64,000 bases of DNA from Oidiodendron maius Zn (taxonomy: Eukaryota > Ascomycota > Leotiomycetes > Myxotrichaceae). The DNA lies in NCBI GenBank assembly GCA_000827325.1, contig KN832885.1, positions 496,001 through 560,000 on the forward strand. The letters run 5' to 3'. Below are positions 10,839 through 22,673 of this stretch, piece after piece (the stretch's first letter is position 1; the number at the start of each line of letters is the position of its first letter). The translations under genes and the position numbers were made by a program. Below the pieces are notes generated by a model. It was given only the letters and a program-made list of their open reading frames with translations, ran no database searches and was not told the origin of the DNA.

Positions 10839-13114
10839 CTAGTCCGTAAAATAATCCAACGGCAGTCCCAAGGCATTGCATTGCGCAACTTCGTTAAACA
10901 CAGCTTGTGAGCTTGGCCAATCGAGACGACGCAGGGTTGGATTCTCTCCTCGTTCAACAGGTTCCCAGCATCCACCGGGGCGGTCTATCTGCTGAAGAGT
11001 ACTATCGTAGTCCCTTACACGGAGATATTCAAGGCTAGGATTAGGAGTGTAACTACGGGCAAATGATGTATATAGATCAACGATGAGCTGTGAGAACGGC
11101 AGATCGATGTCATCCCGTTGGGGCTGACCTTGGCGTATGAGGTTACCGAAGGTGTAATACACATCACCAGCATGGCACCTAGAGTGAGTTGAGTGATATT
11201 TAGTGAAGATGTCCCATACATAGTCCGGGTATGAATTACCTGAAGTATGGCATTGATGTATCACCATATGGATGCCCCGCATCAGTCGGAGCCTGACAGA
11301 CTGGAGTGTTCACTGCGAAACTGAGAGGCTGATAACTTCGAGTATATTCGTAGAACCAGACACTCTTGAAGATATTGTTTCGGACACCAGCAACCGCAAT
11401 GGCCTCGTCAAGGCAGCGTAACTCGCCATCCGTTGCCATATGTGCTGTCACATTAAAGACATCTAGAGTTGCATTTGCGCCGGACGGCTCCGGAAACAGT
11501 CCGGTATTATTGATGTAGAAGTCTGGAGAGATGCCAGCCTCTTCAATCGCCTGAGTAATGTTTGTAGTAGTGGGGTACGGTATGAGGGCAGCGGCATCGT
11601 CACGCATTACACCCAAGGTGAGATGTACGTTTGCAACGTGTCCAGAGCCGTTCAGGATAAGATACGGAGTGTTGACATAAGTACCATCTTGAACTACATA
11701 TCTAGGTCATAGAGTTAGATCAATATACATTAAGCAGCCTTTAAATCAACTCACGGGGTCATTCCTGCAGTTAGAAAAAGCAGGTCTTGAGGTTCAAAAC
11801 CACGCAGGCAATCAACTTGTGATTTTGCACTGCTGCAGTTGGTAGGCGCTAACACCACATCAAATGTCGAACTAGCTGCATCCGCTATGGTTGGGTATGT
11901 AGTGTAAAAAGAGCCCAATATACCCAATCCTGCAACATGGCTAAGGGGCATCGCAGCAGCAAACTTTCCAATAGCCTGAGGGGATCCAAGTAGAGCACGG
12001 ACAGAATTGGCACCAGCAGACTGACCGAATACAGTGATTCGATCAGGATCGCCTCCAAAAGCGGCAATATTAGCTCTAACCCAGTCTAAAGCGATTATCT
12101 GGTCTGCGATACCATAATTCCCATTGGTAGAATTGTCGTCAAGAGCCAGGAATCCGAAGATCCCGAGACGATAATTGATGGTTACGACGACAACGTCTCC
12201 TCTTGAAGCTAAATTACCACCGTCGTACTCTGGGTCTGCTCCAGAACCGACAAGAAAGGCCCCTCCATGAAGATAGAACATGACTGCTCGTAGTTGATTT
12301 GGGTTACCAGCAGCATTTTCGCCTGGGAGATAGGAGGTAAATATATTGAGGAATAAACAGTCTTCTCCTCCGGCGCCGGGGAGTTGGATGCATTCCTGAC
12401 CAAATGCGAGAGCGGACTGATTGCTTGGGCCTGCAAATGTTTGTGCGTAAGTGAAACGTTCTGGCTGGCTGGCGTATCGTACTCCAAGAAATCGGAAAGA
12501 AGCTCTGTCGCGAAAACTATAACCAATTCGTCAGTTCTGTTATGAACAATGATTTTTTACTTACCCTGTAATGTTCTGCGCTCCAGATTGAACTGTAACC
12601 TGCCACTTCGATGATGTATCCGCATAGCTAACATTTGAAAATGGCGCGTTTTGTGTACATAAGCCTGGAAGTTGTTTCAAGCAGCTGACCACCCTTATTT
12701 TGCCTTCCGCATTCGTTGCTTGGCAATTGCCTGGACCCGAAGCAACCCAATATAGTTGATCGTTGTCCAACGGGCCATCATAGGTGAGATGCCCTAGGAC
12801 TGCACTCAAGTTGAACGATGACTTAATCTCCTCAAGGTTGATGAGCGACTCCTGAATTTCGGAGCACTTTTGTGATGCTTCTTGGTATGAAGCAGTATCA
12901 GTCAGTATTGTAGCCTCTCCCGAATCACTTAAACTGCCTGTTTACAATGTTATCAAAGGTCATCGCTTCCAAGGAATTATTATTTGGCCTTACCGAGTAG
13001 GTCATTCTGAAGGAGAATTGTTAAGCTTGAGCTCGAATTCAGTATCCGACACGAAGCCGCAGAGACATGAAGGGCTAATAGAAACAATGCTTTCGCAGTC
13101 CTCGGAAGTGCCAT
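10839..13114 (-). CDS. Secreted type-B carboxylesterase/lipase
   Basis: Five exons (13114-12994, 12937-12565, 12516-11755, 11701-11240, 11178-10839) give 685 aa. Exon 1 supplies a signal peptide (MALPRTAKALFLLALHVSAA). An N-terminal extension of roughly 130 residues contains 'GNCQATNAEGKIRVVSC' and 'LPGLCTQNAPFSN', a feature of many fungal extracellular members. The alpha/beta-hydrolase domain shows the oxyanion motif 'YLHGGAFLVGSG', 'GDVVVVTINYRLGIFGFL', the nucleophile elbow 'FGQSAGANS' and a late 'CHAGDVYYTFGN' that carries the expected catalytic His. It should hydrolyse esters outside the cell. The natural substrate is unknown; pectin or lignocellulose ester side groups and lipids are both possible. 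Confidence 0.9.
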
Positions 13115-15779
13115 TACTGCGGTCTAAATTTTGATATGCGACAGACTTCTTGGCAGCTTGAATTGATGAAGACCAAGAGAATGTAAGAACTTAAACTGAC
13201 TTTTGTACCAATAGAGAAGCTTATTATTCAGTCTCCTTTTTGCAATGCCACATATAACAGCGGAATCTATCCGCGTTTTACCTAGTTGTCCTGAACGTTG
13301 CAGCAGCGGAAGGAGCCCCGTCAGTTAGGCATATATAGCTATATTCCTACATATATATAGAAGCATTATAGAAATAAGATATCCTCCTTCGTGTTTCGAC
13401 TTATTTCCTCTTCCGGCCTGCTACTTACTTCCCTTCCCCGCAAGTTCTTTCGGTTTTGGTTAGGAAGCACATGAAAGACCGTCTCTAGCAAATCAGAGCT
13501 CGTCTGTATCGTACGCCAGCGTCAATGAAATCAATACTCAAATCAGGAGTTACATCTCTTATAATATCATCAAAGATTCTGCTATCCTATTAATAATAGT
13601 CAATAAATCAGCTAGAACGATGACTGCTAGACAGTTGATAAAGAGCATTATGCTTGACACTGTGTTTTCAGCTAACAAGACATATATACGTGAAAGTCAC
13701 GACTAAAGGTTAGAGCCGCAATTGAGGAATTCAAGATGTTTGTTCATCTTGATGAGACATGGCAAAGCTTGTAAATTGATAGGGTTAACAGCTACCGTTT
13801 ATTCGAGGCGTTCCTCAACCTCGGTAATAGCAGGGGAGAACGCTGTGACTATACAGAGTTGCCTATATAGAATGAAAAGGGTTCAGAACATACGGCAATT
13901 GGCCGTGATGTATTGACCGAACCAATCGCAAACAAGGTCCAAGGGTCTACTAATGATGCATTGTGAATGGATCGGACGAAAATTGACGGAAAATTTCCGA
14001 CAGTGCCTGAGCTGAGCGGCACGACGACCGCGGCTCGTAAAAACATCGCATAATTTTCCAGAATAGGAAGGATCAGTATCACCAGTTACGCCAAAGGCAG
14101 CCTACCAGTTTTAATTTTGAGCTTAGAGATATAGGATTAATTTATCGACCGAAAATATCAGCGTTTGAATTTAGAGCGTAATTATTGCGGCAGCAGAGCC
14201 ATTCTTTGAGTGTGTTTCATTTGTCAGTTGACCAAAGAAACATCATACCGAATCGTACTGGACTCCCCAGATTTTCTCTATTACCTTCTAAATTATTAAG
14301 TCTACCAACCAAAGATTGTACCTTCTCGTTCACGGCATATAGACAGCTTATCTCTAGTCTAGATTCGCGCAAGGTACATTAATTGTGAGCAACTGGAATT
14401 TCTGCGAACTAGAACATATTCTGACCAATGTGAATTGCCATTTTGCAAAATTGAAGCAAGCCGAATGGATTATACCAGCAACACGGGTCTTCTTAAATTA
14501 TGATTAGCCTCTTGGAGGCTTTCTTTCCTTAACGTTTGCTTTTCCGCAGTCACGAATCAGGCGATATATTCTGTCACACCCCGGTGGTCCTTTTCCCGCT
14601 TGATCACTTTGCCAGATTTTTCAAAGCCTCGTCTGCGTAGTTCGTAGCTAATAGCCAATAAACGACCTGCTATATAGTTCCATAGGGGAGCATGTGGTTC
14701 CGTACTTGTGGATACGCCGAGCCATAATGAACAATTGGCCGATGTCAGATTGATATTGAATACTAATTATAGTATTGTATAATTAGAGCAAAGTATAATT
14801 TACTCGCGCATTTTATGCCGAAAACGGCGCTCCCGTGATCAGCGGACTTTGTCTCGGTCAAGACATTGCCAATTAATGTAGCAACAGTGTTCAGCGGTTG
14901 TGAGCCAGCCATTGGGACGCTGGTCTTATTACTCCTCGCTATGGTTGAAGAGAAACTATTCTCTGTATCCGACCATTGATATCTCTAGAGAGTGCTGATA
15001 ATGCGCTGGCCTGTCCTTTTGGTTTGATGTCACTCGCAGTTTGCTTTCATGTTTTATATATCATGGTGTTATCTTCAGTCATTTAGTATTATTTCATTGT
15101 TTATAAAATAGCATATATTCGCATTTTCCAGCGATGTCATATGCACAGAGAGTTTAGAAAGCCTCGTACTGTAGACAATGCTTCAAAGTCAGTCTTAATG
15201 GCTCAGCCTAATTGGCTTAGCGCCAAGTCTGGATGAATAATGCCGAAAAAGCAGAGCTAATTCTAAGTGGGTCACCAGATCAGCCAATAGCGTCCCTTCT
15301 GCTGCCGTGAGCTCCGACAGCATGACGTCACGTCTTTTCCGCCGGCCAAATCTCGCACGGGCCATAGAAAGACACCGTTGGATATCCGACCGCGTAGGTC
15401 TGGCAGGTTTCGTATTGGTTGAGTTGAGGTTTCTGCAAATAAGGTCTTTCCTACTGCCGTGACCGCCGATTGATTCTGCCCTATTAAGGAGTCGCTTGCC
15501 AAGTTCCACAAATATCGTCATAACATGCCGGATTCGCTCCCCGGTTGCAGAGATTCTCCAAATCTTTCATACACCCGCTATGGGAGCATCCGAGATGTGC
15601 TGGATTAGTAAAGCGAGGCCGAGTCTCATTGACATCAGCATGAGATCCCTGAGTATGGGTGACTCGGACCTGGTGGTTTATGAGCCTCAGGGGCTATATA
15701 TCTGTTCTTCTCTCAAGCATATCTGCCGCACACATACGACAAACTTTTAAGTACGCGGTTTATATTCCCAAAGGTGAAC
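13115..15779. other. Gene-poor intergenic region, 2.7 kb
   Basis: AT-rich sequence with many short broken frames. The longest frame (108 codons, minus strand, 15195-15521) has no recognisable domain. This could be decayed repeat DNA, but I could not match it to a family. Nothing else is supportable. Confidence 0.5.
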
Positions 15780-17114
15780 ATGGCTCCCGCAGATGTCGAA
15801 CAGCCCAATGGCGCCCCTTTAAAGGTCCCTACCAATTTATGGAACTCAAAATTTCGGAGGATTGTTCGCAATTTCACCCCTTCGTTAGTTTTCCAGGTTG
15901 GGCCAACATGTACAAGATCTGACATATTTTAATAGGTGGTTTGCCATTACAATGGGAACCGGCATAATCTCCGTCCTTCTCTACAAACTGCCTTATAATG
16001 GCGCATGGCTGTACTGGTTATCTGTTATCGTCTTTTGCTTAGATCTTTTATTGTTTGGCATCTTCTTCCTAATCTCGGCCGCACGATATATATTTTATCC
16101 AGAAATTTGGCTAGCCATGATAAAGCACCCTGCAGAGTCTCTCTTCCTAGCGACATGTCCAATGGGGCTCGGTATCATTGTTCAAGGGATTGTCAATATC
16201 TGCGTCCCGTACTGGGGCCCCTGGGCCGCTATTCTTGCTTGGGCACTATGGTGGGTTGAAGTGGTGCTTTCAGTGGCAATATGCTTCTACCTCCCGTTCC
16301 TCACGTAAGTCCTGCTTCTAATGGTGGATTTACTCCCACAGCTAACAGCTGCATGATAGCATGTCTGTTCACAAAGTAGAGATCTCCTCTGTGACAACAT
16401 TCTGGCTTCTGCCTATCGTTTCGACAATTATTTCCGCTGCCACTGGGGGTATGGTGGCGGGCGCTTTAACAAATCCTGCACATGCTTTGTGGACTCTGAT
16501 TATCAGCTACATCCTCTGGGGAATCGGCGTACCCCTCGCGATCTTCACCTTAGTGCTATACTACCACCGTCTTACAGTACACAAAATTCCTCCGGCAGCG
16601 ATTGTTTCCTCAGTGTTTCTTCCACTAGGACCTCTTGGGGAAGGTGGATTCGGGATAATGAAGTTGGGAGAGGTCTCACTAACAATATTTCCGGCGACAA
16701 ACACTCTTATACCAGCCGCAGGTCAGATTGTCTATGTTATTGGCTTCCTGACTGCTCTTCTGATGTGGGGGTTCGCCCTTGTATGGTTATTTTGGGCCTT
16801 GGCTTCTTTTGGGAGAGCAAAATCTCCCTTTAATATGGGTTGGTGGAGCATTGTGTTTGCCACCGGAGTTTTTACTGGCTCTACTATAACGATAGGAGTG
16901 GAAATGGGGTCGCGATTTTTTAATGTGCTCGGAACAGTGAGTCTTACCTAGTTGCCTGGGTGAGAAAATGAGATGAGAGGCTAATCGAAATTAGGTTTTA
17001 ACTGTTATGATTATTCTATTCTGGATCGTCGTATCTGCATTCACAATACGAGGATCAATCTCTGGAGCCTTGCTAGTTTCCCCAGCTGTTGCAGAACTCG
17101 AATCTGAAAAGTAA
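15780..17114 (+). CDS. TDT-family transporter, SSU1-like (sulfite efflux / C4-dicarboxylate type)
   Basis: Four exons (15780-15883, 15936-16304, 16360-16936, 16995-17114) give 389 aa with about ten hydrophobic membrane segments. The opening 'FTPSWFAITMGTGIISVLLY' is spliced across intron 1 and is diagnostic of the tellurite-resistance/dicarboxylate transporter family. Further family matches are 'ATCPMGLGIIVQGIVN', 'HKIPPAAIVSSVFLPLGPLGEGGFGIMKLGE' (seen as HKIPP, then FLPLGPLGEGGFG) and 'FNMGWWSIVFATGVFTGSTI'. The 'PP...FLPLGP.G.GG' pattern is closer to SSU1 sulfite pumps than to Mae1 malate permeases, but substrate is an inference. No neighbouring sulfur or acid metabolism gene helps. Confidence 0.88.
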
Positions 17115-17629
17115 TTATATATATATTGTTGGCGTTCGGTTACTGGAATTCCTGGGTTAGCGTGTCAAATACGGAAACAGAACTAGACGGGATAGAAGGG
17201 GCTAGAGAAATGAATTATGGATTCGCAATTCCCATCCTAGGGTTTTGAGGTGATTTCTGTTCGAGGCATTAATAGAGGGCTTAATGTACATTACTATTTG
17301 ATATCGACAAATATGGCGCAGGGCAAAAATTTAAAGTATAATTAGCGTAGCCTTCTCATTGAATAAACAATCTACTTCTACTGAACTTGTATTTGTGTCG
17401 GCATCAGTTCCACATGTAGTCAGATATCGCTTCTTTGGCAGATTTGCATGGATTGCCGTATATGTAGTTCTGGCCTCGTATCCGTGGAATAGCCAGCAAA
17501 GTCGCCGCCTGGGGTTAACAAAGGTGGGCGGTGATGGTATTAATTCGCCTCCATCCTACATGGCTAAGAATTTCATATGCCATATAGATCAGGAAAAAGA
17601 GAATAAATGGTTTGGCGTCAAGAAGCCTG
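17115..17629. other. Intergenic between TDT transporter and transposon
   Basis: About 0.5 kb. A 118-codon plus-strand frame (17359-17715) runs into the transposon terminal repeat and shows no domain, so it is not annotated. Confidence 0.5.
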
Positions 17630-17631
17630 TA

Positions 17632-17728
17632 ATCGTTCGGTTACGTAACCTGGCTCACCCACTTAGCTGCGCTAAGTGGGTGAGGGAGCGCAATATGATA
17701 AGAACAGCAATATGATAATTTTTTACCC
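17632..17728 (+). repeat. Left terminal inverted repeat with internal hairpin
   Basis: Contains the 12-bp palindrome GGTTACGTAACC (17639-17650), then a perfect 12-bp stem CACCCACTTAGC with loop TGC. It has five more bases than the right repeat between palindrome and stem. Confidence 0.9.
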
Positions 17729-17761
17729 GGAAACCCCACCTTCCATAAATCAACGCGCACA

Positions 17762-19453
17762 ATGCCATCCAACACCACTGAAATCGAGGCTCGAATTGAT
17801 GCTGCTAGCGCTGCAATGGATGCTAATCCTAGCTTGAAAGCCTCTGTAGCTGCACGCCAGTTTTCAGCACCATATCAATCCTTACTTCGGCGCCGAGCTG
17901 GCATGCCACCTAGTAATAGTCGAGGGGGGCATAATAAGAAGCTAAATTCAGTACAGGATTCGGCTTTACGAGACTATATATTCATGCTCTATAGCTGCGG
18001 GACTCCAGCTAATACTGAAGAAGTCCTCTTAGCTGCTAATCGGTTGCTCTATTACTCAACTGGTGACCCTGACAAGTCAGTCTCAATACGCTGGACTAAG
18101 GCCTGGATTAAGCGCTAACATGATTATCTTGAAGCCCTGAAATCAAAGCCACTATCTGTAAAGCGCCTTGCTTCGCATATAGTAGAGGATATCGAGGGCT
18201 ATTTTATGGCCTTTAAGAAGTGTAAGGACTACTGGGGGATCCAGGACGAGGATATATATAATTTTGATGAGACTGGCTTTCAAATTGGGGTCTCATCAGG
18301 TGAAAAGGTCCTAGTTCCAAAGGATATACTGGCTGTATATACAGCAGACCCTGAAAATAAAGAGCTTATTACCTCAGTTGAGACTATTAATTATAGGGGC
18401 CGAAAGGTGCCTCCTATGATTATATTCACTGGAGCTTATCACCTGCATCGATATTTTAAGAATAACCTAGACGGCAATATTACATTCGCACGATCAAGCT
18501 CTGGCTACTCAAATGATAAGCTAGGGGTTAAATACCTTGAACACTTTAATTATTATACTCAATCAAAGAGTGTTGGTAAATACCGGATATTAATATTTGA
18601 TGGCCATAGGAGTCACCTTACTCAAGAGTTCCTAGACTTCTGCTGGCAGCACTATATTCGGCCTTTTCAGCTGCCTGCTCACACTACACACCTCTTACAG
18701 CCTCTAGATGTTGGAGTATTTCAGAGCTTAAAACATAATTTTAAGAAGGAGGTTCGGAAGCAGGTCTTCTTAGGTGCTAAGGAAATATCACGCACTGATT
18801 TCTTTGCCTTTTTTCAACATTTCCATGATAAAACCTTTAAAAATCCACGGATTCATAAGAGCGCTTTCCGGAAAACAGGCCTAATACCACTTGATCCACA
18901 GCTAGTCCTCTTAAAATTAAAGGAGTATCAGGCTCTTCAGCGCCCGAAAACACCACTACTGCCTATTCAGAGGTCCTCGCCTCCACTGCCCTCTTCTTCG
19001 CCTGGATTTATAACACCACCACCACCTGACTGGGCTCAATTTCTAACACCTTTAACTATAAGGACCCGGAAGCTAGGGGTTGAATATATTAAACAACGGC
19101 ACTATAATTCCCTAGAACAAGGGATACTGATTACACCCTCTGTGATACATGTAGCTGAAAAGATTGAGAAGGCTGCTGAGACCTCAATGTTATCTGGGGC
19201 CCTTTCAAAGCATCGTTTACAGGATTTAGCTAGTGCAGAGGCTGCACGTAAGAAGAGGAAGGATAATAGTAGTAAAGTAGTTCAAAAGTATAGTGAAATA
19301 AGGGTTTACCAGGCCCGTATACAGATTGAAGCAGAGGAGGAGGATGAAAAGGAGGTGGTTAATATACGTCTTAAGAAGAAGGGAAAGGTCTGGCATAAAA
19401 ATTATCTGAAGGTGCTGAAAGAACTAAAAGAGAGCTTTATAGAGATAATATAA
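17762..19453 (+). pseudogene. Pogo/Fot1-type transposase (CENP-B HTH + DDE_1), interrupted by one stop codon
   Basis: The frame covers 563 codons. The N-terminus (about residues 1-118) is a psq/CENP-B-like helix-turn-helix DNA-binding region. The DDE_1 catalytic domain follows with 'YNFDETGFQIG' (first Asp), 'ILIFDGHRSHLT' (second Asp) and 'LQPLDVGVFQSLK' (third Asp), a DDD triad typical of fungal pogo elements. The C-terminal 200 residues are Pro-rich then charged, with a Lys/Arg cluster (ARKKRKDN). One in-frame TAA at 18116-18118 splits the frame between the DNA-binding and catalytic parts. Its context GCG-TAA-CAT would fit a CAA to TAA change, the CpA to TpA type produced by repeat-induced point mutation. 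No other disruption is seen. The element is therefore probably non-autonomous now, unless the stop is a sequencing error. Confidence 0.88.
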
Positions 19454-19506
19454 TAGGTATATAATATAAGGTGGTGGTGGCGTATTAGGCTATTTAGTTG
19501 GATTCA

Positions 19507-19598
19507 GGGTAAAAAATTATCATATTGCTGTTCTTATCATATTGCGCTCCCTCACCCACTTTACTGCGTAAAGTGGGTGGGTTACGTAACCGAACGAT
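19507..19598 (-). repeat. Right terminal inverted repeat with internal hairpin
   Basis: Inverted copy of the left repeat. It keeps GGTTACGTAACC and a perfect 12-bp stem (CACCCACTTTAC on the plus strand) around a 3-nt loop, but two stem base pairs differ from the left copy. Confidence 0.9.
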
Positions 19599-19762
19599 TA
19601 CAGTACTGTTGCCGAGCTTGCTCTCGCCACGAAGCTTAGTAAACCACGTTCTAGCCTTTGGCGAAAAATATCCCCGTAGAGTATCCGTGGACCCCCAGTA
19701 CCTGCGTCCCGACTCCCCGCTCTCCATTCGCAACTACTTCAACAGTGACCGAATTCTTCGAC

Positions 19763-22673
19763 ATGTCGGCTTTGTCAAAGGGAGGGGGGAGTGAACACTC
19801 TGCTGCGAAGGGACTGGACACACGCCAGCGTCAGACTGGCTTCGGAGCGCCATTGGACGCATTAGATTCGGGCCTGGTTAGCAATGTTTCTTCTGACCCG
19901 GAATCGAGCTTCAAGAGCCGCCGAATCAACAAAGCCTGCGACGAATGCCGCGGGAGGAAAGTCAAGTGCGATGGGAGACGCCCATGCCTTCCCTGCAGCT
20001 CCCTCGACATGGGTAAGTAAAGCGTCTTACTGACAAATGCGCGATCTGAGATCCAAAATAGAATGCACCTACGATCAGCCGGACAAGCGGACTACACGTC
20101 TATCACGAAGGGAGGTAGATGAGCTGCGGCTGAAGCTACAGCGAGCACGAAGCATCTTGAATGCTCTTTTACCGGATCTAGATGTGGATGACCCTAACTT
20201 AGATGCCGAGATACTGAGCAAGGTACGAATGCCTGCTACTAAGGTTCAGTCTCCGGCGACAACTGGTGTGAAGTCACCAGATTCGACCCTTCAGGGCTCA
20301 CATCATACCGTAGCCGAGCATGACGTGCAGTTAGAAACCGTCCTGGATGCAACTGGTCGACTGGATCTGGATGAGCTGGGCAACTGGAGGTACCAGGGTC
20401 ATGGATCATCATCTGCCTTTATGCGTCGCCTAGGAGAACGGTTCGGTGATGTCTCAGACCCAGGACTTGGAAAGAATACAGTGCTGAGACTTCGATCAAT
20501 GCCCGACATCTTCGAATCACCGGCAGATGCAGAGGATAGGCCTTACTCAGGCTCGATGCCGGACTTCATTCCGCTGCCTCCACGACAAGTGGCCCTTGAC
20601 TTGATATCATGTGCTTTGAATGAGGCGTGTTCTATACTCAACTTCATCCACCAGCCTACCTTTTACTCTCTATTAGACCGTATGTACCTCGTCAACCCCG
20701 AACAATACGGATACGACGAAAACAAATTTCTGCCGCTTTTATACGCTAGTCTTGCTGTAGGTTATCTCTTTTCAAATAGCGAGCAGGTCAATTTCGGGTA
20801 TGCGCATGCTGTATCTGAAGGGTATGTCGATTCACTCATGTCTTTGCACTCTTCTGGACTACTTACCTGACTGATCAAGGACAAAATACTTCGCTGCATC
20901 TCGACAAATGCTGCCTATCACCGAATGTCGTGATCTTTGCTCACTCCAGGCAATCATCTTCATGATAATGTTTCTACAATCATCGGCCTCGATGTCTACC
21001 TGTCACTCGTACGTCAGCGCGGCTATGGCCGCATGTCTACAAATGGGCCTTCACCAGACTCTAAATGAAGCCATGAACCCTATCGAGAGAGAAACTCGGA
21101 AAAGAATCTTCTGGACCATCCGCACCATGGATACCTACATTGTAGCCATACTGGGATTACCAAGGACTGTAAGAGATGATGACATTGATCAAGAAATGCC
21201 AGTAGAGGTTGACGATCAGTATATAACGAAGGATGGCATATTACCAATGCCAGATGGACAGATATCGGTAATAGCGGGGTTCAATGCTCATACGAGACTT
21301 ATCCAAGTTCTCGGGAAAGTTGTGACGGACGTTTATCCTACGAAACGCATACAAAATGAAGCGTCCGCAAAAACGAGAGCATACGTGGTCAGCGATGCCA
21401 AAGTCCGTGAAGTGGAGAGGGATTTACAGCACTGGGGCAAGAGCCTTCCAATGCACTTCCGACCAGGTGCAGATTCAGCAAAAGGACTTTTGAGGTATAT
21501 TCAAACAAAAAGCTCCACGGTATCAATTAAATCATCTAATATAATAAACAGGGTGCAGCATCTTCTCCGCTTGGCCTTTACACATGTGCAAATTGTTCTC
21601 TATAAGCCATTCTTGCACTACATCTCATATTCCAAAACAGACACGCCAACAAGTGGCCAGTGTTATGCCTATGCTGCAGCTTGTGTGGATGTCGGCCGAA
21701 ACGTAATTCATAATGCAAGACAACTGGAGATGGAAGGCACCCTCAATGTGCCACATTGGTTCGCAATATATACGACATTTTGCGCGACTCTTTCTCTAGT
21801 ATTTTACGTCTGGGAGAATGCAGAAGTGGAAGGAACCTTACAGACATTGAAAGATGCTGAATATGGCCGAGATATACTTGGCAAGTTAGCGTATAAGAGC
21901 ACGGCTGCAGGCAGTCATTCAGAAACATTAGCAGTAAGCTGTGCGTCTATTATGATGGTAAGCGGCTTTATTAACTTCTATAGATAATATTTTCACGTCT
22001 TCCTGCAAGATTGGGGAAAGTTCAGTGGAAGCAGTCGAAAATTCAACGAAAACGACATCAATTGTTATCCACAGAGGATGAATCTCGCGGATTCAAAGGC
22101 CATGGAGATGTGACAGAGCCCAACCACAGCCCGTACGAAGCCCTATCGCAAAATGAGTCATCTATTGCCTCACAACCTTCCACTCAGCCAAGTGATTCTT
22201 TGGATTTAGACGATTCTCTATTGCTCCAGACCCCATTCGACCCTCAGTATTTTATAAGCAATCCTGAGATGCCCATGCATCCGAACGTGGCTCGATTTCT
22301 CGGTCCTAATTCCATTGAAGATATATTTGGAGCCGAACCACAGTATTCAGGAGACGTTGACTCTCCAAATCCTGGATACACCACGATGAATGCTGTAGGA
22401 ACATTTAAATCCTTGGACCAGTACGTCAGCACATTGGATTTACAAGGACAACTAGCTCCTTCTAGCATCAGCGGTACTGCTGATGGGGAAAGCTCGCTGG
22501 ACTGGGATGCTACTGCGGTCGATAACGCTAGCCATCCTTTTATTCCTTTATCTCCGTATCTCATGCACCCACCTAGTGGTGATTCACTTGTATCTCCCGA
22601 GTTATATTCTTTCTTTACTAGCGAGTACAATACAGGTGATCAGAATTACAAGTCACGAGATATATATCTTTGA
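19763..22673 (+). CDS. Zn(II)2Cys6 transcription factor with fungal_trans domain
   Basis: Five exons (19763-20012, 20062-20821, 20880-21494, 21552-21933, 21984-22673) give 898 aa. The zinc cluster 'ACDECRGRKVKCDGRRPCLPCSSLDMECTY' (six Cys; CDECRGRKVKCDG then PCLPC and EC) lies at about residues 57-86 and is split by intron 1. It is followed by 'DELRLKLQRARSILNALLPDLDVDDPN', a linker/dimerisation pattern also found next to the zinc cluster of the CTF1-like group. The middle homology region (about residues 280-640) holds 'EGTKYFAASRQM', 'FLQSSASMSTCHSYVSAAMAACLQMGLH' and 'RKRIFWTIRTMDTYI'. The C-terminus is acidic and Ser/Pro-rich, a likely activation region. Target genes are not evident. The promoter-proximal transposon may affect expression. 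Intron 4 was set to 21934-21983 because it yields 'IIFSRLPARLGK', typical for this position. Confidence 0.9.

Larger units (their letters stand above)
17630..19600 (+). mobile_element. Fot1/pogo-type (Tc1-mariner superfamily) DNA transposon, about 1.97 kb
   Basis: The element spans about 17632-19598 and is flanked by TA on both sides (17630-17631 and 19599-19600), the target duplication expected for Tc1/mariner/pogo elements. Terminal inverted repeats of 97 nt (left) and 92 nt (right) both begin ATCGTTCGGTTACGTAACC. A single transposase frame lies between them. The shared bases CTG just outside each TA leave the exact boundary ambiguous by a few nucleotides. The element sits 163 bp upstream of the ATG of a Zn2Cys6 transcription factor, in the same orientation. 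TIRs remain very similar, so insertion is probably fairly recent. Confidence 0.93.

Noticed and set aside
17359-17715. 118-codon plus-strand frame ending in the transposon
   Set aside because: It runs from flanking DNA into the left TIR, so it cannot be an ancestral gene, and it has no domain.
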